From positions 3,150,501 through 3,214,500 of the forward strand of contig NZ_CP016353.1 of assembly GCF_002240355.1 (NCBI RefSeq): 64,000 nucleotides of DNA, written 5' to 3'. The position numbers and the translations under genes were made by a program. The stretch's first letter is position 1, and the number at the start of each line of letters is the position of its first letter. Positions 9,047 through 17,397 of the stretch are shown here, in pieces. The notes beneath the pieces are model-generated. The model did no database searches, was not told the DNA's origin, and saw only the letters and a program-made list of their open reading frames with translations. Source of the DNA: Prauserella marina (GTDB lineage Bacteria > Actinomycetota > Actinomycetes > Mycobacteriales > Pseudonocardiaceae).

Positions 9047-9351
9047 TGGCGAGGGCTTCGGTGATCGCGCGCAACAGGCGGCGTGAGCTGCTCGTCGCCA
9101 GGTTCGCCGCGCGGCGGGCGGAGCTGAGGGCGCGTGCGCGCTCACCGCTGGCGGACGAGGGGGAGCGGGCGGCCGCGAGGGCGGCGCTGGCCGCGCTGCC
9201 GAGGGACGCCTGCCCCGTGCGGGTCCGCAACCGCGATGGCGTCGACGGGAGGCCACGCGGGTACCTCCGCGCGTTCGGGCTGTCCAGGATCAGGGTGCGG
9301 CAGCTCGCGCACCGGGGTGAGCTGCCCGGCGTCGCACCCGCTCGCCGCTGA
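9046..9351 (+). CDS. rpsN2: Ribosomal protein uS14, zinc-free (C-) paralogue
   Basis: 101-aa long-form uS14. The N-terminal basic segment [19 protein letters not shown] and the C-terminal [37 protein letters not shown] are diagnostic. There is one cysteine ([10 protein letters not shown]) and no zinc ribbon. The ATG overlaps the rpmG2 stop. In mycobacteria rpsR2 usually follows in this operon, but here the next gene is on the other strand, so rpsR2 is missing at this locus. Confidence 0.94.
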   Translation: MARASVIARNRRRELLVARFAARRAELRARARSPLADEGERAAARAALAALPRDACPVRVRNRDGVDGRPRGYLRAFGLSRIRVRQLAHRGELPGVAPARR

Positions 9352-10863
9352 ATGGCGCGCCCGGCGCGCGCTGTTCGCTGCCCGTCCGTTCGGGGGTGCG
9401 CGGCCGGTGGGCGCCGGGAGTGCCCGGCGCGTCGCAGGCGCCGCCGGGTGCCCTCGGCGCCCTGCCGGTTCTGAGGAAGTCGGCGCCGAGTCGCAGCGCG
9501 CCCCGGCTCAGCAGGTCGTCGAGCGCGGCGACGAGCTGGTCCACGTGCTTGTGCTCGATGCCGAGCGGTGGTTGCAGGCGGAGGACGTTGCGGTTGTAGT
9601 CGGTGAATCCGACCAGCACCGAGTGCTCCGACTTGAGCAGGCTGCCGACGGCGACGGCGAGGCCGCCGGGAAGCGCCCTGTCCATGGCCGAGGCGACCGG
9701 GCCGAGCGCGCGCAGGCCCGCGCGGGCGGCCCCGGTGAACTCCAGCCCGATCATCAGGCCCTTTCCTCTGACCTCGGCGATGAGACCGGGGTGGCGGCGC
9801 GCCAGCGCCTCCAGTTCGCCGGTGAGGTAGGCGCCGATGATCCGCGCGTTGTCGAGCAGTCCCTCGTCGTAGAGCACGTTGAGGGCGGTGATCGCGGTCG
9901 CGCACGCCTCACCGGTGCCCGCGAACGTGCCGGGAGTGTGGTGCAGCGCGGCGCTTCCCCTGTGCGCGCGCCTGGCGACGGCCCTGGTGCAGATGGTCGC
10001 CGCGATCGCGGCTTTTCCACCGCCGAGCGACTTGGCCAGCGTGACGATGTCGGGCACCACGTCCTCGTGCTCGAAGGCGAAGAACCTGCCGGTGCGCCCG
10101 CAACCGGACTGCACTTCGTCGGCGATCCAGAGAACGTCGTGCTTGTCGCACAGCTGCCTGACGGCGGCGAGATATCCGGGAGGCGGGACCACGATCCCCG
10201 CGCCGCCCTGGACGGGTTCGAGTATCACGGTTCCGATGCTCCGGTCGCGGCGGAGCAGGCCGGCGAGCGCGGCGACGTCACCGAAGGGCACCCTGACCCC
10301 GCCCTGCGGCAGCCGCACCGTCGCCCTGCACAACGGTGAGTCGGTGACCGACAGCGCGCCACGGGTCTTGCCGTGGAACGAGTTCGTCGCGTAGGCGACG
10401 CCCCTGCGCCTGCGTCCTTGCGCGTGCTGCGCGAGCCGCAGCGCGTTCTCCACCGCTTCGCTGCCCGTGCAGGCGAGTTGCACACGACGTCCAGTTCGCC
10501 CGGCGCGATGGCGGCCAGGTTGGCGGCCAGCGCCGCCGCGTACTGGGAGGGAAACAGCATCGCCTGCTCGTGCCTCGACTCCTCGGCGAATCGCCTGCGC
10601 GCGGCGATGACGCGTGGATGGTTGTGCCCGAGCGCCATCGCGCCGAACCCGCCGTGGAAATCGAGGATGCGCTGGCCGCGCTGGTCGAACAGGTAGGGGC
10701 CGTCGGCTCCCGTGACGAGGGTCCGGTCGAAGCCCAGCCGCCGCATCAGTTTGAGCGCCCCCGCGTTGAGGTGCCGTCGCGACAGGGTCGCGACGGTCGT
10801 GGCCCTCATCGCGTGCGCGTCCTCCACGGTCAGCAGCCGCGTCGCGGTGGTGCGCTCAGCCAT
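9290..10863 (-). pseudogene. Class III PLP aminotransferase with internal frameshift
   Basis: Two reading frames together make one class III aminotransferase. The N-terminal half starts at the ATG at 10863 (GAGGG upstream) and runs from MAERTTATRLLTVEDAH through FHGGFGAMALGHNHPRV to GELDVV. The second half resumes in another frame at about 10480 with QLACTGSEAVENALRLAQ, EPVQGGAGIVVPP, IADEVQSGCGRTG and the PLP-lysine motif AKSLGGGK. A single base is missing around 10481-10485. Neither half alone is a full enzyme. The C-terminal 60 residues are low-complexity and run antisense into rpsN2, so the native stop is probably also lost. A real pseudogene or a sequencing error; both fit. Confidence 0.85.
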
Positions 10864-11076
10864 GTGACCCTCCGGTACTCGTCGGTGTTCGTCGGTACTC
10901 GTGGCCGGGGACCGATGCGAAAAAGTCGGTGCGAGCAGGTGAATCCGGCGGTGTCGTCGCGGAGTGGCCGGAGGCGGAAACTCGGTGCCGGACCCGGCTC
11001 TTCCCCGTCGTTCATACCGTCCGCCGCGGCACCTCGCAGCCTGGCCGACGGCGGGGTTCACGCGGAGGTGTGACGA

Positions 11077-11124
11077 AGCCCCCGCGATCGCCGGTCCACT
11101 GTAGACCGTCCAATCGCGAGGGCT
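11077..11124 (-). terminator. Hairpin downstream of CoA-transferase operon
   Basis: Inverted repeat AGCCCCCGCGAT / ATCGCGAGGGCT (12-bp arms, one mismatch) around a 24-base loop that itself contains GGTC/GACC. It lies 17 bp beyond the stop of the CoA-transferase beta gene on the minus strand. No T-run is visible, which is common in GC-rich actinobacteria. Confidence 0.6.
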
Positions 11125-11140
11125 GTCGACTCGTGCCCGC

Positions 11141-11887
11141 TCAGCTGGTGCCGTGCAGTTCCCTCAGCAGGGCGATTTCCGCCGGTTCCGGTTCCGGCAG
11201 CGTGCCGAGATCGTCGGCGACGAGCAGATCGAAACCGGTGGCCTTTTCGACCTCGCGGAGACTGACGCCCGGCTGGAGGGCGCGCACCCGCATCTGTTTC
11301 GTCCGTTCGTGGAAGTCCAGTACCGCGAGATCGGTGATCACGGTGCTGATGCCGCCGAATCCGAGACCGGCGGCAGCTCTGCCGTCGCCGCCGCCGAGAA
11401 ATCCCGGTGTCGTCACGTAGTCGACCCGTTCGACGAACCTGCGTGGTTCGTGCCTTGTCACCACGAGAGTTTCCGTGCACAGCGACGCGATGTCGTTGGC
11501 GCCCCCCGTACCGGGAAGGCGCACGGACGGAGCCGCGCGGTCGCCGATGACACTGCTGTTGATGTTGCCGTACTTGTCGATCTGAGCGCAGCCGAGGAAC
11601 CCGTAGTCGAAGAAACCGCGTTGTGCGGCAAGGAACACGTCGGCGATGCCGGTGAGCTGGTCGACGTCGACGGCGGCGCGCATTTCGTTGGTGGAGTCGG
11701 GCAGCTGCCCCGGCCGCAGCCGCAGCCCGACGATCCCGCCTTCGAGCACGATCGTGAGATCCGGTGCCTGCCTGCGTTTCGCCAGCGCGCACGCCACCGT
11801 GGGGATGCCGATACCGGCGAAGACGACCCTGTCGTCGGCGAGCAGTCTGCTCGCCGTGACGGTCATGAGCTCGTCGGGGCTGATCAT
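11141..11887 (-). CDS. CoA-transferase family protein, beta subunit (IpdB/GctB-like)
   Basis: 248-aa small subunit of a class I CoA-transferase-like enzyme. It has VVFAGIGIPTVACALAKR, an E in VLEGGIVGL at the usual active-site region, QIDKYGNINSSVIGD and LPGTGGANDIASL. The ATG overlaps the stop of the alpha gene (ATGA). The pair resembles the IpdAB group, which includes ring-opening hydrolases as well as true transferases, so the reaction is uncertain. Last gene of a three-gene operon with an LLM-type oxidoreductase; a hairpin follows the stop. Confidence 0.85.
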   Translation of the reverse strand: MISPDELMTVTASRLLADDRVVFAGIGIPTVACALAKRRQAPDLTIVLEGGIVGLRLRPGQLPDSTNEMRAAVDVDQLTGIADVFLAAQRGFFDYGFLGCAQIDKYGNINSSVIGDRAAPSVRLPGTGGANDIASLCTETLVVTRHEPRRFVERVDYVTTPGFLGGGDGRAAAGLGFGGISTVITDLAVLDFHERTKQMRVRALQPGVSLREVEKATGFDLLVADDLGTLPEPEPAEIALLRELHGTS

Positions 11888-12846
11888 CGCGGCATCAACT
11901 CCCTTGCCCGCTCGCGCAGTGAATCGCGCCGTGCCGGCTCGACACTCGTGACGAAACCACCGAAGTCCTCGTGCGCGAGCACGTGTTCGGCGACGTAACG
12001 GCGCGCGCCGTCGCAGGCGAGTTCTCCCGCGCTCGCACCGCCCTCGCCGCGCACGGCTCGCATGTACTCGGCGACATGATCGGCGTCGGCCTCGTACTCG
12101 CCGTAGCACTCGTGCGGGTAGCAACCGAACGGTGCGTGCACGACCGCGTCGACCGCGAAATGCGGGATGAGCGTCTCCCTCGGCGCTTGCCGCAGTTCCT
12201 CCGGTTCCACGATCCGCTCCGCGCTGAGCACGACCCTGCGGGCGGCGTGCACCATGTCGACGTCGAGGAAGGGATAGCCGTCGATCTGCGCGTTTCCGTA
12301 CCGGTCGGCCCTGTGGACGTGCACGAACGTCACATCGGGGTGCAGCGCGGGAACGGCGAGCAGCGTGGTTCCCGTGTAAGGGCATTCGACGGTGCGCGCG
12401 CCGGTGTCGAGCGCGAGGTCGGAGCCGAGCATCGTGTGGGTCGGCAGGAACGGCACGCCCATCGCGCCCGCGCGGTAGCGCATCGCCATCGCGAGGTGAC
12501 TCCACTCCTGGTATTCGGCGAGACCCCGTTCGACGTGGTGACGCACGACTCTGGCCAGTCCCCAGCCGTGGCCGATCCCGACCCAGCTCGTCATGAGCGT
12601 GCTCGCCGTTCCCGTCACCAGCAGCAGTTCGGCCTCGAAACAGGAGAGTGGGCGGGAGACCGTCAAGCCCTTGGCCTTGCCGCGCAGCAGCGCGAACACC
12701 AGCGCCATCGGGGTACGGGAGTAGTTGGTCCCTCCGATCGCGACGTGGTCGCCGTCGGCGACGAGTTGGACGGCGCTCGCCGCGCTCACCACCTTGTCCC
12801 GCATCGGTCTGCGGTGGGCTTCGAGGTCGGCGCGTGCCCCGCTCAC
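11884..12846 (-). CDS. CoA-transferase family protein, alpha subunit (IpdA/GctA-like)
   Basis: 320-aa partner of the beta subunit. Recognisable parts are VADGDHVAIGGTNYSRTPMALVFALLR, MGVPFLPTHTMLGSDL, HVHRADRYGNAQIDGYPF and RIVEPEEL. The GTG start overlaps the TGA of the upstream LLM gene (GTGA), and its own TGA overlaps the beta ATG. An upstream extension of the frame lies antisense-free inside the LLM gene and is ignored. Function is inferred as CoA transfer to, or CoA-ester hydrolysis of, an unidentified acid; coupling to a flavin/F420 oxidoreductase suggests a catabolic pathway. Confidence 0.85.
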   Translation of the reverse strand: MSGARADLEAHRRPMRDKVVSAASAVQLVADGDHVAIGGTNYSRTPMALVFALLRGKAKGLTVSRPLSCFEAELLLVTGTASTLMTSWVGIGHGWGLARVVRHHVERGLAEYQEWSHLAMAMRYRAGAMGVPFLPTHTMLGSDLALDTGARTVECPYTGTTLLAVPALHPDVTFVHVHRADRYGNAQIDGYPFLDVDMVHAARRVVLSAERIVEPEELRQAPRETLIPHFAVDAVVHAPFGCYPHECYGEYEADADHVAEYMRAVRGEGGASAGELACDGARRYVAEHVLAHEDFGGFVTSVEPARRDSLRERARELMPR

Positions 12847-13817
12847 CTGGCCACCGCCTCGGTCACCGGCGACCCGGCGGCACCGGGCAGCAGCGGAAGC
12901 ACCTCGGCCGCGATGCGCTCGACCTGGTCCGGCAGGTAGCGATGTGGCACCAGCGCGATGTGCGCCACCCCCGCCTCGATGTGTTCGGTCAGTTGTTCGG
13001 CGCACTGTTCGGGAGTGCCCCTGATGGCGCTTTCCGGGGTGGCGTCACTCCATTCCGGATTGTCGAAGTACTCGGCGAGGAACGGGCCGACCTTGCGGTC
13101 GGCCTCCTCGAACGAGGAGTCGACGCAGATCGGCAACTGGGCGACGTTGGTCAGCTCGGCGGGGTCGCGGCCGGCGTCCTCGGCGTGCTCGGTGATCCGT
13201 TTCCACGAGCGAGCGAAGGCGTCGGCCCGGTAGAAGTAGGTGAGCCAGCCGTCGCCCATCGTCGCCACCCTGCGCAGCACCCTGTCGACGTAGCCGCCGA
13301 TGAGGACCTTCGGGCGGGCCGACGGCCTCGGCAGCATGCGCACCCTGCGGAAGCTCAGCTCGTCCCATTCCCCGGTGACCTCGTCGTCGGTCCACAACCG
13401 GTAGCACAGGTCGAGGTTGCGCTCGAATCGCTTGCCCCGTGAGCGGAATGGGGAACCGGTCGCGGCGAACTCCCTTTCGTACCACCCGGCGGCGACGCCG
13501 AGGGTGAGCCTGCCGCCAGAGGTGGCCTGTAAGGTGGCCGCCGTCTTGGCCAGCAGGGCGGGATCCCTGATGGGGAGGACGAGCACACCGGTTCCCAGTT
13601 CGATGTCCGAGGTGTGCGCGGCGAGCGTCGTGAGCGTGGACAGCGCCTCGAAACAGGGGAAGGGCTGTTTCGAGCCGAGGAAGAGATGGTCCCACGCCCA
13701 CAGCGACCGGAAGCCGAGTCGTTCGGCGGTGCGCGCGTAGTCGATGAGCCCGGTGAAATTGGGATTGCCCTCGGCCGAGGTGAAGTTCTCGATGGCGAGG
13801 CCGTACGTGACTGTCAT
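12843..13817 (-). CDS. LLM-class (F420- or flavin-dependent) oxidoreductase
   Basis: 324-aa luciferase-like TIM-barrel enzyme. Typical features are YARTAERLGFRSLWAWDHLF near the N-terminus, TLAAHTSDIELGTGVLVLPIRDPALLAKTAATLQATSGGRLTLGVAAGWYEREFAATG written across residues about 65-125, and RPKVLIGGY. The ATG at 13817 gives the usual N-terminus (MTVTYGLAIENF) with GAGAGG upstream; the open frame continues 22 codons further but without a ribosome site. First gene of the operon with the two CoA-transferase subunits. The cofactor (F420 or FMN) cannot be decided from the sequence. Confidence 0.88.
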   Translation of the reverse strand: MTVTYGLAIENFTSAEGNPNFTGLIDYARTAERLGFRSLWAWDHLFLGSKQPFPCFEALSTLTTLAAHTSDIELGTGVLVLPIRDPALLAKTAATLQATSGGRLTLGVAAGWYEREFAATGSPFRSRGKRFERNLDLCYRLWTDDEVTGEWDELSFRRVRMLPRPSARPKVLIGGYVDRVLRRVATMGDGWLTYFYRADAFARSWKRITEHAEDAGRDPAELTNVAQLPICVDSSFEEADRKVGPFLAEYFDNPEWSDATPESAIRGTPEQCAEQLTEHIEAGVAHIALVPHRYLPDQVERIAAEVLPLLPGAAGSPVTEAVAR

Positions 13818-13927
13818 GCGGATGCTGCCTCTCGTCGTGCGGGAGATCAGTCGTTGCGGTAGAGCAGTCGTGCCGAAATCCACCGGCGAACCCGGTCCAC
13901 CGGCGCTTGTCGGTGTGCCGGGTGTGG

Positions 13928-14725
13928 CTATTCCCGTAGCTCGGAAACGGGAACGATCGAGATCCCGGCCGCGATCAGCGCGTCCCTCGTCTTGTGCGCC
14001 ATCGCCACCGCGCCTGGGGTGTCGGAATGCACGAGCAGCGCGCGAGCCGTCACCGGGATCGTCGAGCCGTCGACGGCGGGCAGCGTTCCCTCGGTGACCA
14101 TGCGCACGGCCCTTCGCGCCGCCTCGTCGCCGTCGCCGAGCAGCGCGCCCGGCTCGGCGCGGGACAGCAGCAGGCCGTCACTGGTGTAGGCGCGGTCGAC
14201 GAACGCCTCCGCGATGGCGCGGATTCCCGCTTCCCCGGCCAGCTTCCACGTCTGTGTTCCCTCCTGGGCGAGCACGGGCAGGCTGGGATCCCACAAGCGG
14301 GTCGCCTCGACGATGGCCGCGGCGTGCTCGGCGTTGGTCGCGGCCACGTTGTAGAGCGCGCCGTGTGCCCTGACGTAGGAGACCGTGGTGCCGGCGGCCT
14401 TGGCGAACGCCTCAAGCGCGCCGATCTGGTAGAGCAGGTCGTTGGTGAGGGTGTCGCCTGGCACGGCGAGGTAGCGGCGGCCGAACCCGGCGAGGTCGCG
14501 ATAGCTGACCTGCGCGCCGATGGAGACGCCGTTGCGGGCGGCGTGTTCACAGGTGCGCCGCATGATGTCGGGGTCGCCCGCGTGGAAGCCACACGCGACG
14601 TTGGCGCCCGACACCGTGTCGAGCAGCGTGGCGTCGTCGGCGATCACCCACTGCCCGAACCCCTCGCCCACGTCGGTCGTGAGCGCGACGGTGCTCTGCG
14701 GGGCCTGTGCCGGAGTGGTGGTCAT
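13928..14725 (-). CDS. pxpA: 5-oxoprolinase subunit A (LamB/YcsF family)
   Basis: 265-aa LamB/YcsF protein with N-terminal TTDVGEGFGQW (usually DLNEGFG), SGANVACGFHAGDP, GAQVSYRDLAGFGRR, YVRAHGALYN and a C-terminal VHSDTPGAVAMA. The family works with PxpB and PxpC to hydrolyse 5-oxoproline. No pxpB/pxpC homologue is present nearby, so this may be a lone paralogue with a different lactam or carbohydrate substrate. The start has a strong GAGGAAAGGA site. The PucR regulator gene lies upstream on the same strand and may control it. Confidence 0.88.
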   Translation of the reverse strand: MTTTPAQAPQSTVALTTDVGEGFGQWVIADDATLLDTVSGANVACGFHAGDPDIMRRTCEHAARNGVSIGAQVSYRDLAGFGRRYLAVPGDTLTNDLLYQIGALEAFAKAAGTTVSYVRAHGALYNVAATNAEHAAAIVEATRLWDPSLPVLAQEGTQTWKLAGEAGIRAIAEAFVDRAYTSDGLLLSRAEPGALLGDGDEAARRAVRMVTEGTLPAVDGSTIPVTARALLVHSDTPGAVAMAHKTRDALIAAGISIVPVSELRE

Positions 14726-14834
14726 GTTTTCCTTTCCTCAGCGGGTTTTCCGCGTCGTTCAAACCTAGCCGTCGCTGTCGCGAGTGCCTTCGTCGACAAC
14801 AGACAATCCTCGTTGTGGACTCCTGCCAACGAGA

Positions 14835-16397
14835 TCATGCTCTCCCGGACATGACGGAGTGGATTTGCAGCGCTACCGCGAGGTCGAGCGCGAGATCGGG
14901 ATCGCTGCCGAAGGGGCCCAGCAGCTTCTCCAGTTTGCCGACGCGGTAGCGCAGGGTGTTGTAGTGCAGATGCAACGCCCTCGCCGACTCCGCGACATTG
15001 CCGTGCTTGCGCAGGAACACCCGCAGCGTGTGGACCATGTCCTCGCGCTCGGCTTCGGGCAGCGAGAGCACGGGGGAGAGCAGATCGGTCACGAACGTGT
15101 CGAGTTCCGGGCGGGGGAGCTGACCGAACAACCGGAAGACGCCGAGGGTGTCGATCGCGGCGATGCCGCCCTCGCCCAGTGCGGCGGCCCTGTCGAGCGC
15201 GACCCGCGCCTGCCGGTAGAGCTGGGGCAGCGCGGAGGGGCCGTCGGCTCTTCTGCTCACGCCGACGGCGAAACCGGCGTGCGTCGCGTGTGTGATCGCC
15301 GTCCGCAGCTCGTCGGCTGCCTCAAGCACCCGGTCGTCGCCCTCGCCGAGTACGGCGACGAGTTCGCCGTCGAACGCGCCGCACGCCGCGGTGCCGTCGA
15401 CCCGGCCAGCCGAGGCCGTCCACGCGCGTTCGGCCCGCCGCACGAGATGCTGACCTCCGGTCAGCGGCCTCGCCAGCACCACGCTGACGGGGCGGGCCAG
15501 GTCCCAGGAGAAGCGCCGCGCCCAGCCCGCCGCTTCCTCGACCTCGTTCGCGCCGCCGCGCAGCAGCGCGTGCAGCACCGTGGTCGCGAACCGCCGTTGC
15601 ACCGCGACGATGTCGCGCTCCCTCGCCAGTTGCAGCGCGGCGACCTGTGCGGCGAGCGCGAGGAGGAAGGCGAGGCGCGGGGTGCCGGTGTCGCCGACGA
15701 ACAGCAGGCGCCCCAGCACCCCGCTGCCGTCCTCGACGGGATGGCTGAGCCACTTTTCGCCCGTGTGGGCGGAGGGGGAACCACGCAGCCTCGCGGTGTC
15801 GTCGAGCAGCGAGAGCGCCGCCAGTTCGGCCGCGGCGCCAGGCGATCCGGCCAGCAGCAGCCCCGTCTCGTCGCACAGTGCCACGGCTCCGCCGAGTACG
15901 TCGGCGAGTTCGCTGACCACGTCGGCGAGTCCCTGCCCGCGCAGGACGATCTCCAGCATGCGCGCGTGCCGCGCGTGCAAGCCCTTCGTGCCTTCGCCGT
16001 GCTCGCTGACGAGCGCGAGCCCTTTGCTCAGCACGTCGTCGAACGGGGTCGTCTCCGGAACGACCAGCAGCGGCATGCCGAGTTCGTCCGCGGTGTCCCT
16101 CACCAGCGACGGCAGCGAAGGCAGCCATTGGTCGAACTTGACCCCGACAGCGGCGATGCCGGCGGCGTCGAGGTCGCGGAGCAACAGCGCGATGCCGTCG
16201 GCGTCACGGGGCATCGGGTAGCCGGTCACGAGCAGGAATTGGTCCGGCTTCACGAGCTTCGCCACGTGCGGCACGCTCATGACGTTGAACCTGGACACCA
16301 CCCGCTCAAGCCCTCGGTCTCCCGCGACGACCTTCGCGTCGCGGATCACCTCGTTGTCGAGCAGCGTTCGGACGGAAACGGCACCGGTCGAGGTCAT
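14835..16397 (-). CDS. PucR-family transcriptional regulator
   Basis: 520-aa regulator. The N-terminal PucR ligand domain spans about residues 8-130 (VRTLLDNEVIRDAKVVAGDRGL, VSVPHVAKLVKPDQFLLVTGY). A middle GAF/GGDEF-like region follows. The C-terminal HTH_30 domain ends in FLRKHGNVAESARALHLHYNTLRYRVGKLEKLLG. Family members often control purine, amino-acid or lactam catabolism. The position directly upstream of pxpA, same strand, suggests regulation of that gene (inference). Confidence 0.92.
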   Translation of the reverse strand: MTSTGAVSVRTLLDNEVIRDAKVVAGDRGLERVVSRFNVMSVPHVAKLVKPDQFLLVTGYPMPRDADGIALLLRDLDAAGIAAVGVKFDQWLPSLPSLVRDTADELGMPLLVVPETTPFDDVLSKGLALVSEHGEGTKGLHARHARMLEIVLRGQGLADVVSELADVLGGAVALCDETGLLLAGSPGAAAELAALSLLDDTARLRGSPSAHTGEKWLSHPVEDGSGVLGRLLFVGDTGTPRLAFLLALAAQVAALQLARERDIVAVQRRFATTVLHALLRGGANEVEEAAGWARRFSWDLARPVSVVLARPLTGGQHLVRRAERAWTASAGRVDGTAACGAFDGELVAVLGEGDDRVLEAADELRTAITHATHAGFAVGVSRRADGPSALPQLYRQARVALDRAAALGEGGIAAIDTLGVFRLFGQLPRPELDTFVTDLLSPVLSLPEAEREDMVHTLRVFLRKHGNVAESARALHLHYNTLRYRVGKLEKLLGPFGSDPDLALDLAVALQIHSVMSGRA

Positions 16398-16470
16398 CCA
16401 GTGAGCCTAGGTCGGCGGGTAAACCCCTTGGTGGCACGCGAAACCGGCGCGCGGGGCCGCTCCAGCCGGG

Positions 16471-17388
16471 TCAGCTCACGTGTGCCGCCGCGGACCGCAG
16501 TGCTTCGCGCACCACGACGATCGCGGGATGCGTCTGGCTGCCCTCGCGTACGACGGTGGAGATGAGCCGTTCGTGGCCCGGCAGCACGACCGGCCGGACG
16601 CTGCCGATCCGGTCCGTGCCGTCCGCGCTGATCAGCGAGGGAAGCAGCGCGGTGGCCGCGTTGGCACGGACGAGCGCGAGGTGCACCGACATGTCGGTGG
16701 CCTCGTAGCGGACGTCGGGTTCGAAACCCGCCGCCGCGCACAGCGCCTCCGCCCACCGCCTCGCCGCCGTGCCCTCCGGTTCCAGCACCCAGGCGTCGTC
16801 GCTGGCCGCCGCCACGGCGGCCAGCGACGTGGGTGGACCGGGCTCCTGGGCGCTCCGGCCGCCGCCACGGGCGAGCAGCATCGGGTCGGCGCACAGCGGC
16901 TCGGTGTGGGATCCGGACACCGGCGCGGACGGCCGGTCCTGGTAGTCCTCGGTGACCACCAGATCGACGTCGTGGGCAAGCAGCGAGGGCAGCGCGACCT
17001 CCGGTTCGGCCTGCCGCAGCTCGACCCGCACCAGTTCGTGCTCCTCCAGCGCGCGCAGGGCGCGGGGCAGCAATGTCACCGCCGCGGTCTGGAAGCAGGC
17101 GATCGTGACCGTGCCTCTCGGCCGGTCCGCGAACCCGGCAAGGTCGGACTCCGCCTCCTCCAGCTGGGCGAGCACGGTCCTGGTGTGCCCGACGAGCACC
17201 CGGGCGGCCTCGGTGAGCCGCACGTTGCGGCCCACCCGTTCGAGCAAGGCGACGCCCGCTTCCGCCTCCAGCAGCGAGAGTTGTTGCGACACCCCGGACG
17301 GGGCGAGGTGCAGCGCGACGGCGACCGCGTTGATCGTGCCTCTGCGGTCGAGTTCGTCCAGCAGTCGCAGACGGCGCACATCCAGCAT
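16471..17388 (-). CDS. LysR-family transcriptional regulator
   Basis: 305-aa LysR protein. The N-terminal winged HTH is LRLLDELDRRGTINAVAVALHLAPSGVSQQLS in the first 40 residues. The substrate-binding domain starts near residue 90 (RGTVTIACFQTAAVTLLPRAL). Its start lies about 10 bp after the stop of the diaminopropionate-ammonia-lyase-like gene, so the two form an operon. This is unlike the divergent layout typical of LysR regulators. Confidence 0.93.
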   Translation of the reverse strand: MLDVRRLRLLDELDRRGTINAVAVALHLAPSGVSQQLSLLEAEAGVALLERVGRNVRLTEAARVLVGHTRTVLAQLEEAESDLAGFADRPRGTVTIACFQTAAVTLLPRALRALEEHELVRVELRQAEPEVALPSLLAHDVDLVVTEDYQDRPSAPVSGSHTEPLCADPMLLARGGGRSAQEPGPPTSLAAVAAASDDAWVLEPEGTAARRWAEALCAAAGFEPDVRYEATDMSVHLALVRANAATALLPSLISADGTDRIGSVRPVVLPGHERLISTVVREGSQTHPAIVVVREALRSAAAHVS

Positions 17389-17397
17389 GCGGAAACA

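Noticed and set aside
13928-14725. Complete pxpABC 5-oxoprolinase operon
   Set aside because: Only the A subunit is present; no pxpB or pxpC homologue on either side.
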